Shown here piece after piece: positions 53,272 through 62,472 of a DNA stretch of 64,000 bases (position 1 is the stretch's first letter; every line of letters starts with the position of its first letter). Made by a program: the position numbers and the translations under genes. The notes beneath the pieces were generated by a model. That model saw only the letters and a list, made by a program, of their open reading frames with translations, had not been told where the DNA came from and searched no databases. The stretch comes from Xanthomonas vasicola (GTDB taxonomy: Bacteria > Pseudomonadota > Gammaproteobacteria > Xanthomonadales > Xanthomonadaceae), in the NCBI RefSeq assembly GCF_000772705.2, contig NZ_JSBW02000054.1:1-64000 (forward strand). The letters run 5' to 3'.

Positions 53272-54192
53272 TCAGTTATAGAACGCGCTACGTCCGCCCG
53301 GCTGGCGCTTGAAGCGCCGATGGATCCATAAATATTGGTCCGGCGCCTCGCGCACCATGTCTTCGATCGCGGCATTGACCTGCGTGGTATCGGCGATCAC
53401 ATCGTCGGACGGAATGTCGGCAAGTGGCGGCGCGATCTTGAGGATGTAACGGCCACCTTCGCGGCGATGGAAGTACGGCACTACCGCGCAGCCGGTCAGC
53501 CGCGCCAGCTGATGCGTGGCGGTAATGGTGGAGGCCGGATGCCCGAAGAACGGCACGAACACGGTGTCCTTGCCACGCATGTCTTGATCCGGCGCATACC
53601 ACAGAAAACCGCCGCGCTTGAGATGCTTGATGGTGGCGCGCAGGTCTTCGTTGGCGAACATGTGCGTGGCATAGCGCAAGCGCCCACGCTTGACCGCCCA
53701 TTCGAACACCGGGTTGCGATGCCTGCGGTACATGCCGGCCAGCGGCACGTGGTCGCAGAGCAGGCGCCCACACATTTCCAGCGTCATGAAATGGCCCGAC
53801 ACCAGCAGTACGCCGCGTTTCTGCTCCTGCAGCTGCCGCAGATGCTCCAGGCCTTCGATCTGCACGCCCGGGCGAATGGCATCAATGCTGCCCCACCAGG
53901 CACGCGCGAACTCGAACAAGCCCACCCCGAGTGCGTCGAAGCTGTCGCGCAATAGTCGCGCTCGCCACGCATCGTCCTGCTCGGGGAAACACAGTTTGAG
54001 ATTGACCTCGGCCGCACGTCGACGCGTGCCTGCCAAGCGCATCGCAACCCAGCCCACGCCGCGGCCTATTGCACGCTGCAGGGTCCAGGGCAGGCGCCCG
54101 GCCGCGACCATCACTGCCAGGCCCAAATACATCGGCCAGTGCTTGGGGTTGCGCAGGGAGGGGCGGACGGCGACGTTGACTGACTCGGACAT
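53272..54192 (-). CDS. LpxL/HtrB-type lipid A acyltransferase
   Basis: A 306-residue inner-membrane acyltransferase that would add a secondary acyl chain to Kdo2-lipid IVA. The N-terminal membrane anchor is YLGLAVMVAAGRLP. The family catalytic motif HxxxxE is SGHFMTLEM, followed by MYRRHRNPVFEW and APDQDMRGKDTVFVPFFGHPA. The basic DxxR-type end (YLWIHRRFKRQPGG) is also typical. The promoter box TAGAAT is six bases before ATG, suggesting a leaderless mRNA. Divergent from waaA, the enzyme supplying its acceptor. Confidence 0.88.
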   Translation of the reverse strand: MSESVNVAVRPSLRNPKHWPMYLGLAVMVAAGRLPWTLQRAIGRGVGWVAMRLAGTRRRAAEVNLKLCFPEQDDAWRARLLRDSFDALGVGLFEFARAWWGSIDAIRPGVQIEGLEHLRQLQEQKRGVLLVSGHFMTLEMCGRLLCDHVPLAGMYRRHRNPVFEWAVKRGRLRYATHMFANEDLRATIKHLKRGGFLWYAPDQDMRGKDTVFVPFFGHPASTITATHQLARLTGCAVVPYFHRREGGRYILKIAPPLADIPSDDVIADTTQVNAAIEDMVREAPDQYLWIHRRFKRQPGGRSAFYN

Positions 54193-54204
54193 GCGCCAAT
54201 TCTA
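54193..54204 (-). promoter_or_regulatory. -10-like box for a leaderless lpxL-type gene
   Basis: On the minus strand TAGAAT is followed by TGGCGC and then ATG. The same TGGCGC spacer precedes the tetR gene start at 58915. Use of this box would place the transcript start at the initiation codon. Confidence 0.5.
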
Positions 54205-54268
54205 AGGGATTGCGCCACGCGGGCAGCGTGCACATGCGCACGCACGGACGCTCCCGTATCCTGCACCG

Positions 54269-55585
54269 ATGCGGAAAGACCCCATTGAATGGCTGTTGCG
54301 CGGGCTGTACTCGGCGCTGCTCTACCTGTTGTTGCCGGTCACGGTGTACCACCTGGTGTGGCGCGGCTTTCGTGTGCGCGAATACTTCAATCGGTGGAAC
54401 GAGCGCTATGCGTCCTACACGCACGCGTGCGGGCGTCCACGCGTGTGGGTGCATGCGGTGTCGGTGGGTGAGGTCAATGCGGCCGCGCCGCTGGTCAATG
54501 CGCTACGTGCGCAGCGCCCGGATATCCGCTGGGTCATCACCACCATCACCCCGACCGGCTCTGAGCGGGTGCGCGCGGTATGGGGCGATGCGGTGGACCA
54601 TGTGTATCTGCCGTACGACGTGCCGGGCAGCGTGGGGCGGTTTCTCGAACACTTCCGCCCGCGTCTGGCATTGATCCTGGAAACCGAGCTATGGCCGAAC
54701 ATGTTGTTCGGTTGTCGCGATCGCCAGATCCCGGTGTATATCCTCAACGCGCGGTTGTCGGCGCGTTCGCTGCGTGGCTATCGGCTGCTGGCGCCGTTGA
54801 TCAGTCGCGCGCTGCAAACGGTCACCTGCGTGGCGGCGCAGTCGCAGGACGATGCCGAACGGTTCATCACGCTGGGCGCCCGCCCGGATCAGGTGATCGC
54901 GCTGGGCAATCTCAAATTCGATATCGCCGCGCCCGCGCAATTGCAGGCGCTGGTCGCGCAGTTCCGCACCCACGTGCCGGCCACGCGCCCAGTGTGGATC
55001 GCCGCCAGCACGCACGAAGGCGAAGAGGCTGCTGTTGCCGACATCCACGCACGTTTGCTGCCGCAATTTCCAGAGTTGCTGTTGTTGTGGGCGCCGCGCC
55101 ATCCCGAGCGCTTTCCCAAGGTCGAGGCGCTGGCGCGCGAGCGCGGCTGGCGCGTTGCCACGCGCAAGGCGCAGCAATGGCCACAGGCAAGCGACAAGGT
55201 GTTCGTCATCGATACCCTGGGCGAGTTGATGAGCTTCTATGCGTGCGCGCAGGTGGCCTTCGTTGGCGGCAGTCTGCAGCCGATCGGCGGGCACAATCTG
55301 CTCGAGCCGGCAGCCGTTGGGACACCGGCGATCACCGGCCCGCATCTGCATAACTTCTCGGAGATTTCGCGGCGCATGCGCGAAGCCGATGCGGTCACCA
55401 TCTGTGAGGATGCCGATTGCGTGTACCAGGCGTTGGCGCGTTTGCTTGCCGACCCCGATCAACGCGGGGCGATGACCACCGCAGGCCTGGCACTGGTCGC
55501 CAACGGCAAGGGCGCAGTGGCCCGCACCCTGGTACAGATCGCCGCGGATTTGCCGCCGGTGGTTGGTGATGTTGTGGCGCCTTGA
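54269..55585 (+). CDS. waaA: Kdo transferase WaaA (KdtA)
   Basis: A 438-residue GT30 enzyme that transfers 3-deoxy-D-manno-octulosonate to lipid IVA at the inner membrane. One N-terminal membrane segment (LYSALLYLLLPVTVYHLVW) is followed by WVHAVSVGEVNAAAPLVNAL with the catalytic Glu of the SxGE motif, LILETELWPNML, RPVWIAASTHEGEEA and the donor motif FVGGSLQPIGGHNLLEPAAVG. All are conserved. Divergent from the LpxL-type gene across a 76-base spacer. Confidence 0.94.
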   Translation: MRKDPIEWLLRGLYSALLYLLLPVTVYHLVWRGFRVREYFNRWNERYASYTHACGRPRVWVHAVSVGEVNAAAPLVNALRAQRPDIRWVITTITPTGSERVRAVWGDAVDHVYLPYDVPGSVGRFLEHFRPRLALILETELWPNMLFGCRDRQIPVYILNARLSARSLRGYRLLAPLISRALQTVTCVAAQSQDDAERFITLGARPDQVIALGNLKFDIAAPAQLQALVAQFRTHVPATRPVWIAASTHEGEEAAVADIHARLLPQFPELLLLWAPRHPERFPKVEALARERGWRVATRKAQQWPQASDKVFVIDTLGELMSFYACAQVAFVGGSLQPIGGHNLLEPAAVGTPAITGPHLHNFSEISRRMREADAVTICEDADCVYQALARLLADPDQRGAMTTAGLALVANGKGAVARTLVQIAADLPPVVGDVVAP

Positions 55586-56027
55586 AGATGTAGCTATGAA
55601 CTTATTACATTATTTGTGCGAGATTTGTGCGAGTCACAAGCCGCGCTGGGCCCACGCAAGATCTCATCGCCGCTCTCGGGGTAAATGCTGAAGCACTGCA
55701 TGCACTCGGTGACGGTATCCATGTTGTCGTAGGTTCCGGTAAGCGGCTAGGACACTGTCTCCGTCCGTTGGCTCGCTGTTTTTTATTAACAGCGATGCGC
55801 ACTGACCATCTGGACTATTCCCTCCTGCTCACCGTCGCGGGGCCTTACGCGCCGTGAATGCTGCGTAGAAGCTGACATGGACGTACGTGCAGCGTGTCCC
55901 GCGATGGTGGGCGGGCAAGGGCTGCGGCCAGTCACCGATCACCCGCCGTGCAACCGATACATCCATAGGGTCCAAGCCGTCCATGCCAGCCGGGATATCA
56001 CTGCTGAAGTGGCTGACAATCGCGCAC
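55586..56027. other. Unassigned intergenic region between waaA and tolC
   Basis: About 440 bases between convergent genes. Short open frames occur on both strands, but none has a start site, a recognisable domain or typical third-position bias. The base composition is lower in GC around 55590-55630 and 55780-55800, unlike the neighbours, which may point to an old insertion or remnant. I see no member of the two repeat families. Confidence 0.4.
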
Positions 56028-56055
56028 AAAAAAGCGGGCCTGAGCCCGCCTTTTT
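56028..56055. terminator. Bidirectional rho-independent terminator after tolC
   Basis: AAAAAAGCGGGCCTGAGCCCGCCTTTTT: a stem of GCGGGC with GCCCGC, flanked by A-run and T-run, so it can stop transcription from both directions. It lies 20 bases past the tolC stop. Confidence 0.88.
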
Positions 56056-56074
56056 GCTTTACATCTCAGATCGT

Positions 56075-57457
56075 TTACTGCAACGAACCGCTGCCCTGCA
56101 GTTTGGACTCTGCATCCTGCGACAGCAGGCGATTCACGTCCTGCAAGTCGGTGATGTCTAGCTTGCCGATGGCCTGGCCCAGCAGCAGACGGTTCTGCAG
56201 GAAGTTGTAACGCGACTGCGCGTAGTTCAGCTGCGCCTGGAACAGCGTGCGCTGGTTCTGCACGACGTCCAGCACGGTGCGCGTGCCGACTTCCAGACCC
56301 ACCTGCGAGGCATCGTAGGCGGCTTGCGCCGATACCACGGCCAGACGGCGGGCTTCCACCTCGCTGATGCCGGCAACCACGGTCTGGTAGGCATTGCGGG
56401 TGTTGCGATCGAGCGCGCGCTTCTGCTGCTCGTAGGTGTCCTGCTGGATGTCGCGCTGCGACAGTGCCTGACGCACGGCCGACTGGGTCGCGCCGCCGGC
56501 AAAGATCGGAATCGTCAGCGTGATGCCGACCGAATCGGTGTCGATATCGCGGCCCGCGGTGGTGAAGTTGCCTGCCGCCTCATCGACCGTTCCCTGACCG
56601 CCCCAGCTATTGCTGCGGCCGACATTGGCACCCAGGCTCAGCGTCGGCAGATGGCCGGCACGCGCGGCACTGACCTGTGCCTCGGCAGCGCTGACCTGCA
56701 ACTGCTGCGCCTTCAATGCGGGGTTATCGGCGATCGCGGTGGCGACCAGCTGATCCACATTGCTGTAGGCGGCCGGCACTTCCGGGCGAAACTCTTCCGG
56801 CAATGCGCGCAAGCCGACCACAGGCTGGCCGGTGAGCTCGGTCAGGGCCTGGTAGTAGTCCTTGAGCGTATTGCGGGCATTGATGGTGTCGGCGCGTGCC
56901 TGGTCGTACTGGGCGCGGGCTTCGTGCACGTCGGTGATCGGTGCCAGACCCACTTCCAGACGCTTGTCGGCATAGTCGAATTGCTTCTTGGCTGCCGCCT
57001 CGTTGGTTTCGGCTGCCGCCAGCGACTCGATCCCGACCAGTACCTGGAAATACGCCGCCGAGGTACGGGTGATCAGGTCGTTGTTGGCCGATGCCAGGGT
57101 GAAATCCGCCGCCTTGGCAACTTCGCGCTGCGCACGCAGGTTGGAAAACTGCGCCCAGTTGAAGATGGTCTGGCTGCCCTGAATCGCGTACTGGCGCTGC
57201 TTGGTCGTGGAGCGGCCATCGATGCCTTCCAGTTCACGATGCGACTGGGTATAGGCGGCGCTGCCGTCCAGCTGCGGCAACAACGCCGCACGCGCCTGCA
57301 CCTGACCTTCCCGATTGACCAGGCGCGTGGACTCGGCCACGGCCAGCTGCGGATCGCCGTTGCGGGCCATTTCGTAGACCTGCAGCAGGTCGGTGGCGTG
57401 CGCAGCCATGGGAGACAGGGCGGCGGCCAGGGCCAGAACGAGGGATCGGCGGATCAT
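56075..57457 (-). CDS. tolC: TolC-family outer-membrane channel
   Basis: A 460-residue outer-membrane efflux channel with signal peptide (MIRRSLVLALAAALSPMAAHA). Two OEP repeats are visible: residues 25-225 (DLLQVYEMARNGDPQLAVAES; ATDFTL-like helices) and 235-440 (ATAIADNPALKAQQLQVSAAEAQVSAARAGHLPTLSLG; AYDASQVGLEVGTRTVLDVVQNQRTLFQA). The two QVGLEVGT/KRLEVGLAPITDV turn motifs are typical of TolC. It would serve tripartite drug pumps and type I secretion. Upstream on the same strand are a Pcm-like gene (20 bases) and a TetR gene. Confidence 0.92.
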   Translation of the reverse strand: MIRRSLVLALAAALSPMAAHATDLLQVYEMARNGDPQLAVAESTRLVNREGQVQARAALLPQLDGSAAYTQSHRELEGIDGRSTTKQRQYAIQGSQTIFNWAQFSNLRAQREVAKAADFTLASANNDLITRTSAAYFQVLVGIESLAAAETNEAAAKKQFDYADKRLEVGLAPITDVHEARAQYDQARADTINARNTLKDYYQALTELTGQPVVGLRALPEEFRPEVPAAYSNVDQLVATAIADNPALKAQQLQVSAAEAQVSAARAGHLPTLSLGANVGRSNSWGGQGTVDEAAGNFTTAGRDIDTDSVGITLTIPIFAGGATQSAVRQALSQRDIQQDTYEQQKRALDRNTRNAYQTVVAGISEVEARRLAVVSAQAAYDASQVGLEVGTRTVLDVVQNQRTLFQAQLNYAQSRYNFLQNRLLLGQAIGKLDITDLQDVNRLLSQDAESKLQGSGSLQ

Positions 57458-57477
57458 CGGGGAAGCTTCCTTGGGAA

Positions 57478-58134
57478 TCAGAATTGGAATCGGGGCGTCG
57501 GTGCGGCGCCCTGGAGATAGGCGAGGTCGGTTTCGAACAACGATTCGATGCGCGGGGCGTTGACGTCGCCACGCACCAGGACCGCTTCCATCACCGGGTC
57601 GTGGCCGCGCACGACAAACAGCCGGCCGTTCGGGCGCAACCACTGCAGCCACTGCACGGGCAGCGTATCGACCGCGCCGGTCACGCAGATGGCATCGAAG
57701 CGACGCTCGCTCTGCCAGCCGAACACGTCGGCGGTTTCGATACGGACATTGCTGCCCATGCCGGTGCGATCCAGATTGGCGCGCGCGGCGGCGGCCAGCG
57801 CCGGGTCGATCTCCAGGCTGAGGACTTCGCGCGCGAGCGCGGCCAGGCAGGCGGTGGCAAAGCCGCTGCCGGTGCCCACTTCCAGCACGTCTTCGCCCGG
57901 CTGCAGATCCAGCGCTTGCAACATGCGGCCTTCGACAACCGGCTTCATCATCTTGTGACCGGCCGACAGCGGAATTTCCACGTCGACATAGGCCAGCGTC
58001 TTGTAGGCCTCCGGCACGAACGCTTCGCGTGGCATGCGCGCCAGCACGTCGAGTACGCGCAGATCCAGCACGTCCCACGGCCGGATCTGCTGCTCGACCA
58101 TCTTTTCGCGGGCCTGGGTGAAATCGATCGTCAT
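57478..58134 (-). CDS. Pcm-like (protein-L-isoaspartate methyltransferase family) protein
   Basis: A 218-residue SAM-dependent methyltransferase of the PCMT family. The opening MTIDFTQAREKMVEQQIRPWDV and DVEIPLSAGHKMMKPVVEGRMLQALD are family specific, and motif I is VLEVGTGSGFATACLA. The canonical Pcm segment with a Ser-Gln-Pro pocket is only partly conserved (PLSAGHKMM), so the protein may be a Pcm paralogue with a different substrate; such paralogues often precede tolC in this group. It ends 20 bases before tolC, and both are probably co-transcribed. Confidence 0.85.
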   Translation of the reverse strand: MTIDFTQAREKMVEQQIRPWDVLDLRVLDVLARMPREAFVPEAYKTLAYVDVEIPLSAGHKMMKPVVEGRMLQALDLQPGEDVLEVGTGSGFATACLAALAREVLSLEIDPALAAAARANLDRTGMGSNVRIETADVFGWQSERRFDAICVTGAVDTLPVQWLQWLRPNGRLFVVRGHDPVMEAVLVRGDVNAPRIESLFETDLAYLQGAAPTPRFQF

Positions 58135-58261
58135 GGTGCGGTTATCCAACGCGGTGGGGCGAACATTTTACCGGTGCGCGAGGCGCATGGCGCATCTAGC
58201 ATCGCCGCGCGCTGCCATTCGGCGCAGTGCCGGAAGTCATCGCCACCAAAGGCCGGGGCCC

Positions 58262-58915
58262 TCAGCGCGGCGCATATGCCCTCAAAAAGAAGTCCACGCT
58301 GGCGTCGATGTGCTCATCCACCTCGGCGCGGGTGGGCTGGCCGTGCAGGCCGCACATCATCAAGGCGTAGAGCTCGCCCTTGAGCAGGCAGAAGAATTGC
58401 AACGCGGCGCGCGCGACGTCCGGGATCTCCAACTGGCCGTCGGCCACCCGCGCAGACAGGAAATCCGCCAGCGCCCGCTGGGTGCGTTTGGGGCCTGCAT
58501 CCCAGAACATCTCGCGGATATGCACGTCGCCGGTCCCGGGCGCCATCATCATGCGGTGGGTGGAGATGGCCGACTCGGTGCTGACCATGGCGAAGAACGC
58601 ATGGCCGATCTCGGTGAGCTGGTCGCGCAGGGCGCCCTTGGGGGCGTGGTCGAACAGGTCGTCCGGCATCATATGCTGGCACTGCGCACGGATCGCTTCA
58701 GAAAACAGGCTCTCCTTGTCGCCGAAGTGGCTGTAGACCGTCAGTTTGGAGACGCCGGCCTGCGCGGCGATCCCATCCATGCTGACCCCTGCATAGCCCT
58801 GTTCCATGAACATGGTGCGGGCGGCATCCAGGATGGCGGCACGCTTCCCAAGATCCTTGGGACGGCCGGGGCCGTTACTCTTGGCCTTGGAGGTGGGTGT
58901 GGGCGAGCTGGACAT
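58262..58915 (-). CDS. TetR/AcrR-family regulator
   Basis: A 217-residue repressor. The helix-turn-helix lies at about residues 25-70 (KRAAILDAARTMFMEQGYAGVSMDGIAAQAGVSKLTVYSHFGDKESLF), and a C-terminal TetR_C_7-like effector domain contains HRMMMAPGTGDVHIREMFWDAGPKR. Location upstream of the Pcm-like and tolC genes suggests control of efflux or envelope genes. TAGTAT plus TGGCGC directly before ATG suggests a leaderless mRNA. It is divergent from the diguanylate cyclase gene. Confidence 0.85.
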   Translation of the reverse strand: MSSSPTPTSKAKSNGPGRPKDLGKRAAILDAARTMFMEQGYAGVSMDGIAAQAGVSKLTVYSHFGDKESLFSEAIRAQCQHMMPDDLFDHAPKGALRDQLTEIGHAFFAMVSTESAISTHRMMMAPGTGDVHIREMFWDAGPKRTQRALADFLSARVADGQLEIPDVARAALQFFCLLKGELYALMMCGLHGQPTRAEVDEHIDASVDFFLRAYAPR

Positions 58916-58927
58916 GCGCCAATACTA
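58916..58927 (-). promoter_or_regulatory. -10-like box for a leaderless tetR gene
   Basis: On the minus strand TAGTAT, then TGGCGC, then ATG. The arrangement and the spacer are the same as at the lpxL-type gene (54193-54204). Confidence 0.45.
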
Positions 58928-59130
58928 GACCATCGGGTTCTATATTTATACTCGGCGCCCACGCGTTACGTTAACGATTCTGTCTGTCTGGCTCTCGGTG
59001 TCATGGCACTCCCGGCAGCTGTCAGGGATCCACCGAACGCGGCGCAAAAACCCCGGTGATAAATTTGCCGGAAGCCTGCCAGTGCATACCGCAGGCATCT
59101 CCAGCGAACACGGACGAGGGGACGGAGAGC

Positions 59131-62100
59131 GTGGACAAGGTCGGTACGCAGGCGCATACAAGCTGCGTTCGCAGCACGTATGTGCCGCGGATCGGGCGCG
59201 CGTTGCGATGGCTGCTGGCGTGCTGCCTAGTGCTTGGCGCCTGGCCGGCCGGCGCGCAGGCGCTCAAACATACGTCATACCACACGGTCACGCGCTGGAA
59301 CATGGACGATGGCCTGCCGCACAACCTGGTGCACGCCGTGGCGCAGGGCGAAGACGGCCTGATCTGGCTGGGCACCTGGGAAGGTGTGGCGCGCTTCAAT
59401 GGGCGCGACTTCACCGTGTATGACCGCCAGAACACGCTCGGTGTCGAGCTGGGTGGGGTGTTCGTGGTGGTGCGCGACAGCACTGGCGGCATGCTCTTCG
59501 GTACCGCGTTCGACGGCGTCTACCACTATCAGGACGGCCACTGGCAGCAGCTGGGCGACGCCTCGGCGCGGCATCTGGCGGTGAGCGCCTTGCTGCGGCG
59601 GACCGATGGCGCGCTGTGGGTGGGCACGCCGCAGACGCTGTACCGCATTGAGGGCGACGGGCGGGTGGTCGATGTCGGCCGCCAGGCCGGGTTGCCGCGT
59701 GCGCGCATCACGGCGTTGTTCGCAGACGAAAGCGGCGACCTCTGGGTTGGTACCGAGGTCGGTCTGTATCGCCTGCCACGCGATGGCGGCCAGGCTGCAG
59801 CCTGGGGCAGGGCGCACGGGATGCGCGATGCGCCGGTGCGGCGGCTGGCCAGCGACCGTCAGGGCGGCCTATTGGTGGCCGGCGACGATGGCGTGTGGTG
59901 GTGGAGCCGTGGCGGCGGCCTGCAGCGGTTCCGTCAGGGACAGCGCGTGGATTCGCTATTGCTGGACCGGCGCGGGCATCTATGGATGAGCCTGTCGTCG
60001 GGCATGCTGGTGGTGCACAGCGGCCCGGATGACCCGGACGAGCAGATCGCCATTTCCGGCGTCGCCAGCCCGGCCCTGCTGGAAGACGCCGAAGGCCTGA
60101 TCTGGGTCGGCAGCACGCACGGGCTGTTCCGGGTTGCCGAGGGTGCCGCACATGGCATCACCCACGACGAAGGCCTGAGTTCGGACTACGTGCGCTGTGT
60201 GCTCCAAACCGGCAACGGCACCGTGTGGGTGGGCAGCGCGGTGGGGCTGGATCGCTGGCGCAACGACTCCATCAGCCGCGTATCGCTGTCGCCCAGCGAA
60301 GGTGGGCCCGTGCTTGAGCAATCGGTGCTGGCGCTGGCCGATGCCGGCGATGGCGGCGTCTGGGCCGGCACCTACAGCCAGGGCGTGGTGCGTCTGGATG
60401 CGCAAGGCCACATGTTGGTGCGCATCGGCGCGGCCGATGGCCTGCCGTCGACGTCGGTACGCGCGGTGCTGCCAGATGGCGACAATCTGTGGATCGGCAC
60501 CACTGCCGGGCTGGTGCGCTGGCGCAACGGCAAGGCACGCCGCTACACCGCCGCCGACGGTGTGCCGGACGGCGCCGTGCAGGGCTTGTACCGTGACGCG
60601 CAGGGCATCGTGTGGATCGGCACCGATCGTGGCATGACCGCGCTATCGCCGGACGGCAGCACGCGCGCCTGGCTGGGCGATCGGGATTTCCCCGGGCAGA
60701 ACGCGTTCGACTTCCTGCGCGATGCCGCTGGCGATGTGTGGATTGCCAGCGATCGCGGGCTGCTACGTTTGCGCGGTGAGAGTTTTCGCGTCTACGACCA
60801 CCGGGTCGGGCTGCCGCGCGACAAGGTGTTCCGGGTGATCGACGACGGTCGCGGCTATTTCTGGTTGTCGAGCAACCACGGCGTGTTCCGCATCGCGCGC
60901 AAGAACTTCGACCAGATCGATGCGGGCACGCGCGAACAATTGAGCGTGGAAGTGGTCGACCGCAGCGACGGTATGCCGAGCAACCAGGGTAACGGTAGCA
61001 GTGCACCGGCCGGCTGGCTGACCCAGTCCGGGCAGTTGCTGTTTCCCACCGCTGCAGGCCTGGGTGTGATCGACCCGACGCGGGTGGGCACCTTGCAAGG
61101 CCATCGGGTGCCGATCGTGTTCGAGCGCCTGCTGGTCGATGGCATGGTGCAGCCATTGAGCGGCCCGCATCGGTTCGGTGCCGAGACCCGGCGTATCGCG
61201 ATTGGCTATGCGGGGCTGAATTTCCGTGGCCCGGACAAGGTGCGGTATCGCTACCGACTGGAAGGCTTCGACCCGGATTGGGTGGATGCAGACAATGCTA
61301 GCGAAGCGGTCTACACCAATCTGCCGCCGGGCCGCTTCCGCTTCCGTGTGCAGGCGATGTCGCTGCCGGTGGATTGGCGGCAAAGCGATTTGTTGGGCGA
61401 AGCCAGCCTGGTCATCGCACTCGCGCCGCCGTGGTGGCGCCGGGGCGAAGTGATCGGTCTGGGGATCCTCGGCCTGGCCAGTGTGATCTACGGGTTTTAT
61501 CTGTGGCGGACTGCCAGTTATCGCCGGCGTCAGCGCCAGCTCAATACCGTCATCGATCGCCGCACGCGCGAACTGAGCGACAAGAACCTGGCGCTGCAGC
61601 AGGCCAGCCAGGAACGCGAAGCGTTGATGCGCCAGCTGGAATACCGCGCCAGCCACGACGTGCTGACGGCGCTGCCGAACCGACGCGAAGCCGAGCGTGT
61701 GCTGCAGCAATGGTTCGATGAGGCGCATGCAGGTGGCGCCGCACTGGCGCTAGCGCTGATGGATATCGATCACTTCAAGCGTATCAACGACGACTACGGG
61801 CACGAGGTTGGCGATGCAGTGCTGTTCGCCATCGGCCAGGTGTTGAGCGAGCAGGATCAGGCGCACTGCTTCGCCGCGCGGCACGGTGGCGAAGAATTCC
61901 TGCTTGCGGCCATAGGGCTGGATGCGGCGCAGGCGCGCGCACTGTTCGAGCGCGTGCGGCAGCGACTGGCCGATATCCAGGTCGATGCGCAAGGCACGCC
62001 CGTGCGTTGTACCGCCAGCATGGGCATGGCGATGAGCGACGAAGCGCCGAGCCGACGCGAACTGCTGGCGTTGGCCGATCGTCGGCTGTATGACGCCAAG

Positions 62101-62133
62101 CGGCAGGGGCGGGATCGCTTGATCGGGCCGTAA
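59131..62133 (+). CDS. Sensor diguanylate cyclase with a periplasmic beta-propeller
   Basis: About 1000 residues. After a signal/anchor segment (LRWLLACCLVLGAWPAGAQA) come many Reg_prop propeller repeats (DGLPHNLVHAVAQGEDGLIWLGT; DGLPSTSVRAVL; DGAVQGLYRDAQGIVWIGT), a Y_Y_Y domain near 680-760 (VRYRYRLEGFDPDWVDAD), one membrane helix (GLGILGLASVIYGFYLW), a coiled coil and a GGDEF domain with intact RHGGEEF. The product-inhibition RxxD site is QAHC, so it is missing. GTG at 59131 with GGAG upstream is preferred over the frame's earlier GTG at 59056. It should make c-di-GMP in response to a periplasmic ligand, perhaps a polysaccharide. Confidence 0.88.
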   Translation: MDKVGTQAHTSCVRSTYVPRIGRALRWLLACCLVLGAWPAGAQALKHTSYHTVTRWNMDDGLPHNLVHAVAQGEDGLIWLGTWEGVARFNGRDFTVYDRQNTLGVELGGVFVVVRDSTGGMLFGTAFDGVYHYQDGHWQQLGDASARHLAVSALLRRTDGALWVGTPQTLYRIEGDGRVVDVGRQAGLPRARITALFADESGDLWVGTEVGLYRLPRDGGQAAAWGRAHGMRDAPVRRLASDRQGGLLVAGDDGVWWWSRGGGLQRFRQGQRVDSLLLDRRGHLWMSLSSGMLVVHSGPDDPDEQIAISGVASPALLEDAEGLIWVGSTHGLFRVAEGAAHGITHDEGLSSDYVRCVLQTGNGTVWVGSAVGLDRWRNDSISRVSLSPSEGGPVLEQSVLALADAGDGGVWAGTYSQGVVRLDAQGHMLVRIGAADGLPSTSVRAVLPDGDNLWIGTTAGLVRWRNGKARRYTAADGVPDGAVQGLYRDAQGIVWIGTDRGMTALSPDGSTRAWLGDRDFPGQNAFDFLRDAAGDVWIASDRGLLRLRGESFRVYDHRVGLPRDKVFRVIDDGRGYFWLSSNHGVFRIARKNFDQIDAGTREQLSVEVVDRSDGMPSNQGNGSSAPAGWLTQSGQLLFPTAAGLGVIDPTRVGTLQGHRVPIVFERLLVDGMVQPLSGPHRFGAETRRIAIGYAGLNFRGPDKVRYRYRLEGFDPDWVDADNASEAVYTNLPPGRFRFRVQAMSLPVDWRQSDLLGEASLVIALAPPWWRRGEVIGLGILGLASVIYGFYLWRTASYRRRQRQLNTVIDRRTRELSDKNLALQQASQEREALMRQLEYRASHDVLTALPNRREAERVLQQWFDEAHAGGAALALALMDIDHFKRINDDYGHEVGDAVLFAIGQVLSEQDQAHCFAARHGGEEFLLAAIGLDAAQARALFERVRQRLADIQVDAQGTPVRCTASMGMAMSDEAPSRRELLALADRRLYDAKRQGRDRLIGP

Positions 62134-62472
62134 GGTATTGCACGGAGTGCAAGCCGCAGTCTCGATGCATTGCACGTGTTCTTGCATGAGCCGGGTGATG
62201 CGTGATGAAAACGACATCCGCAGCAAATCGTTGTTTCGCCTGCCAAGCGCATCGGTCTTCAGCAGTTCGCGAAATGCGTTGCACTGGCGCGTGCCATGTC
62301 GGCCCGGACCGAGATGGCGTCTTTTTTGATCGACTTGATCGGGCCAACCTTGCAAGCCGATCAGCGTGCCGGCGTTGCCGGCAACAGCAGACCAATGTTG
62401 ACCGGTGAATCGAACAGGCGCTGACCACCGCGGCTGCTTGAATCTCTGCAACATGCAGTTCGCCTGTGCAGT

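Noticed and set aside
57470-57495. GGGAATCAGAATTGGAATCGG as another copy of the GGGAATC repeat
   Set aside because: It is the 3' coding end of the Pcm-like gene plus the tolC leader, with no inverted partner; the resemblance is probably chance.
56324-57520. A 398-codon frame antisense to tolC
   Set aside because: No start signal and no domain; it mirrors the codon bias of tolC.
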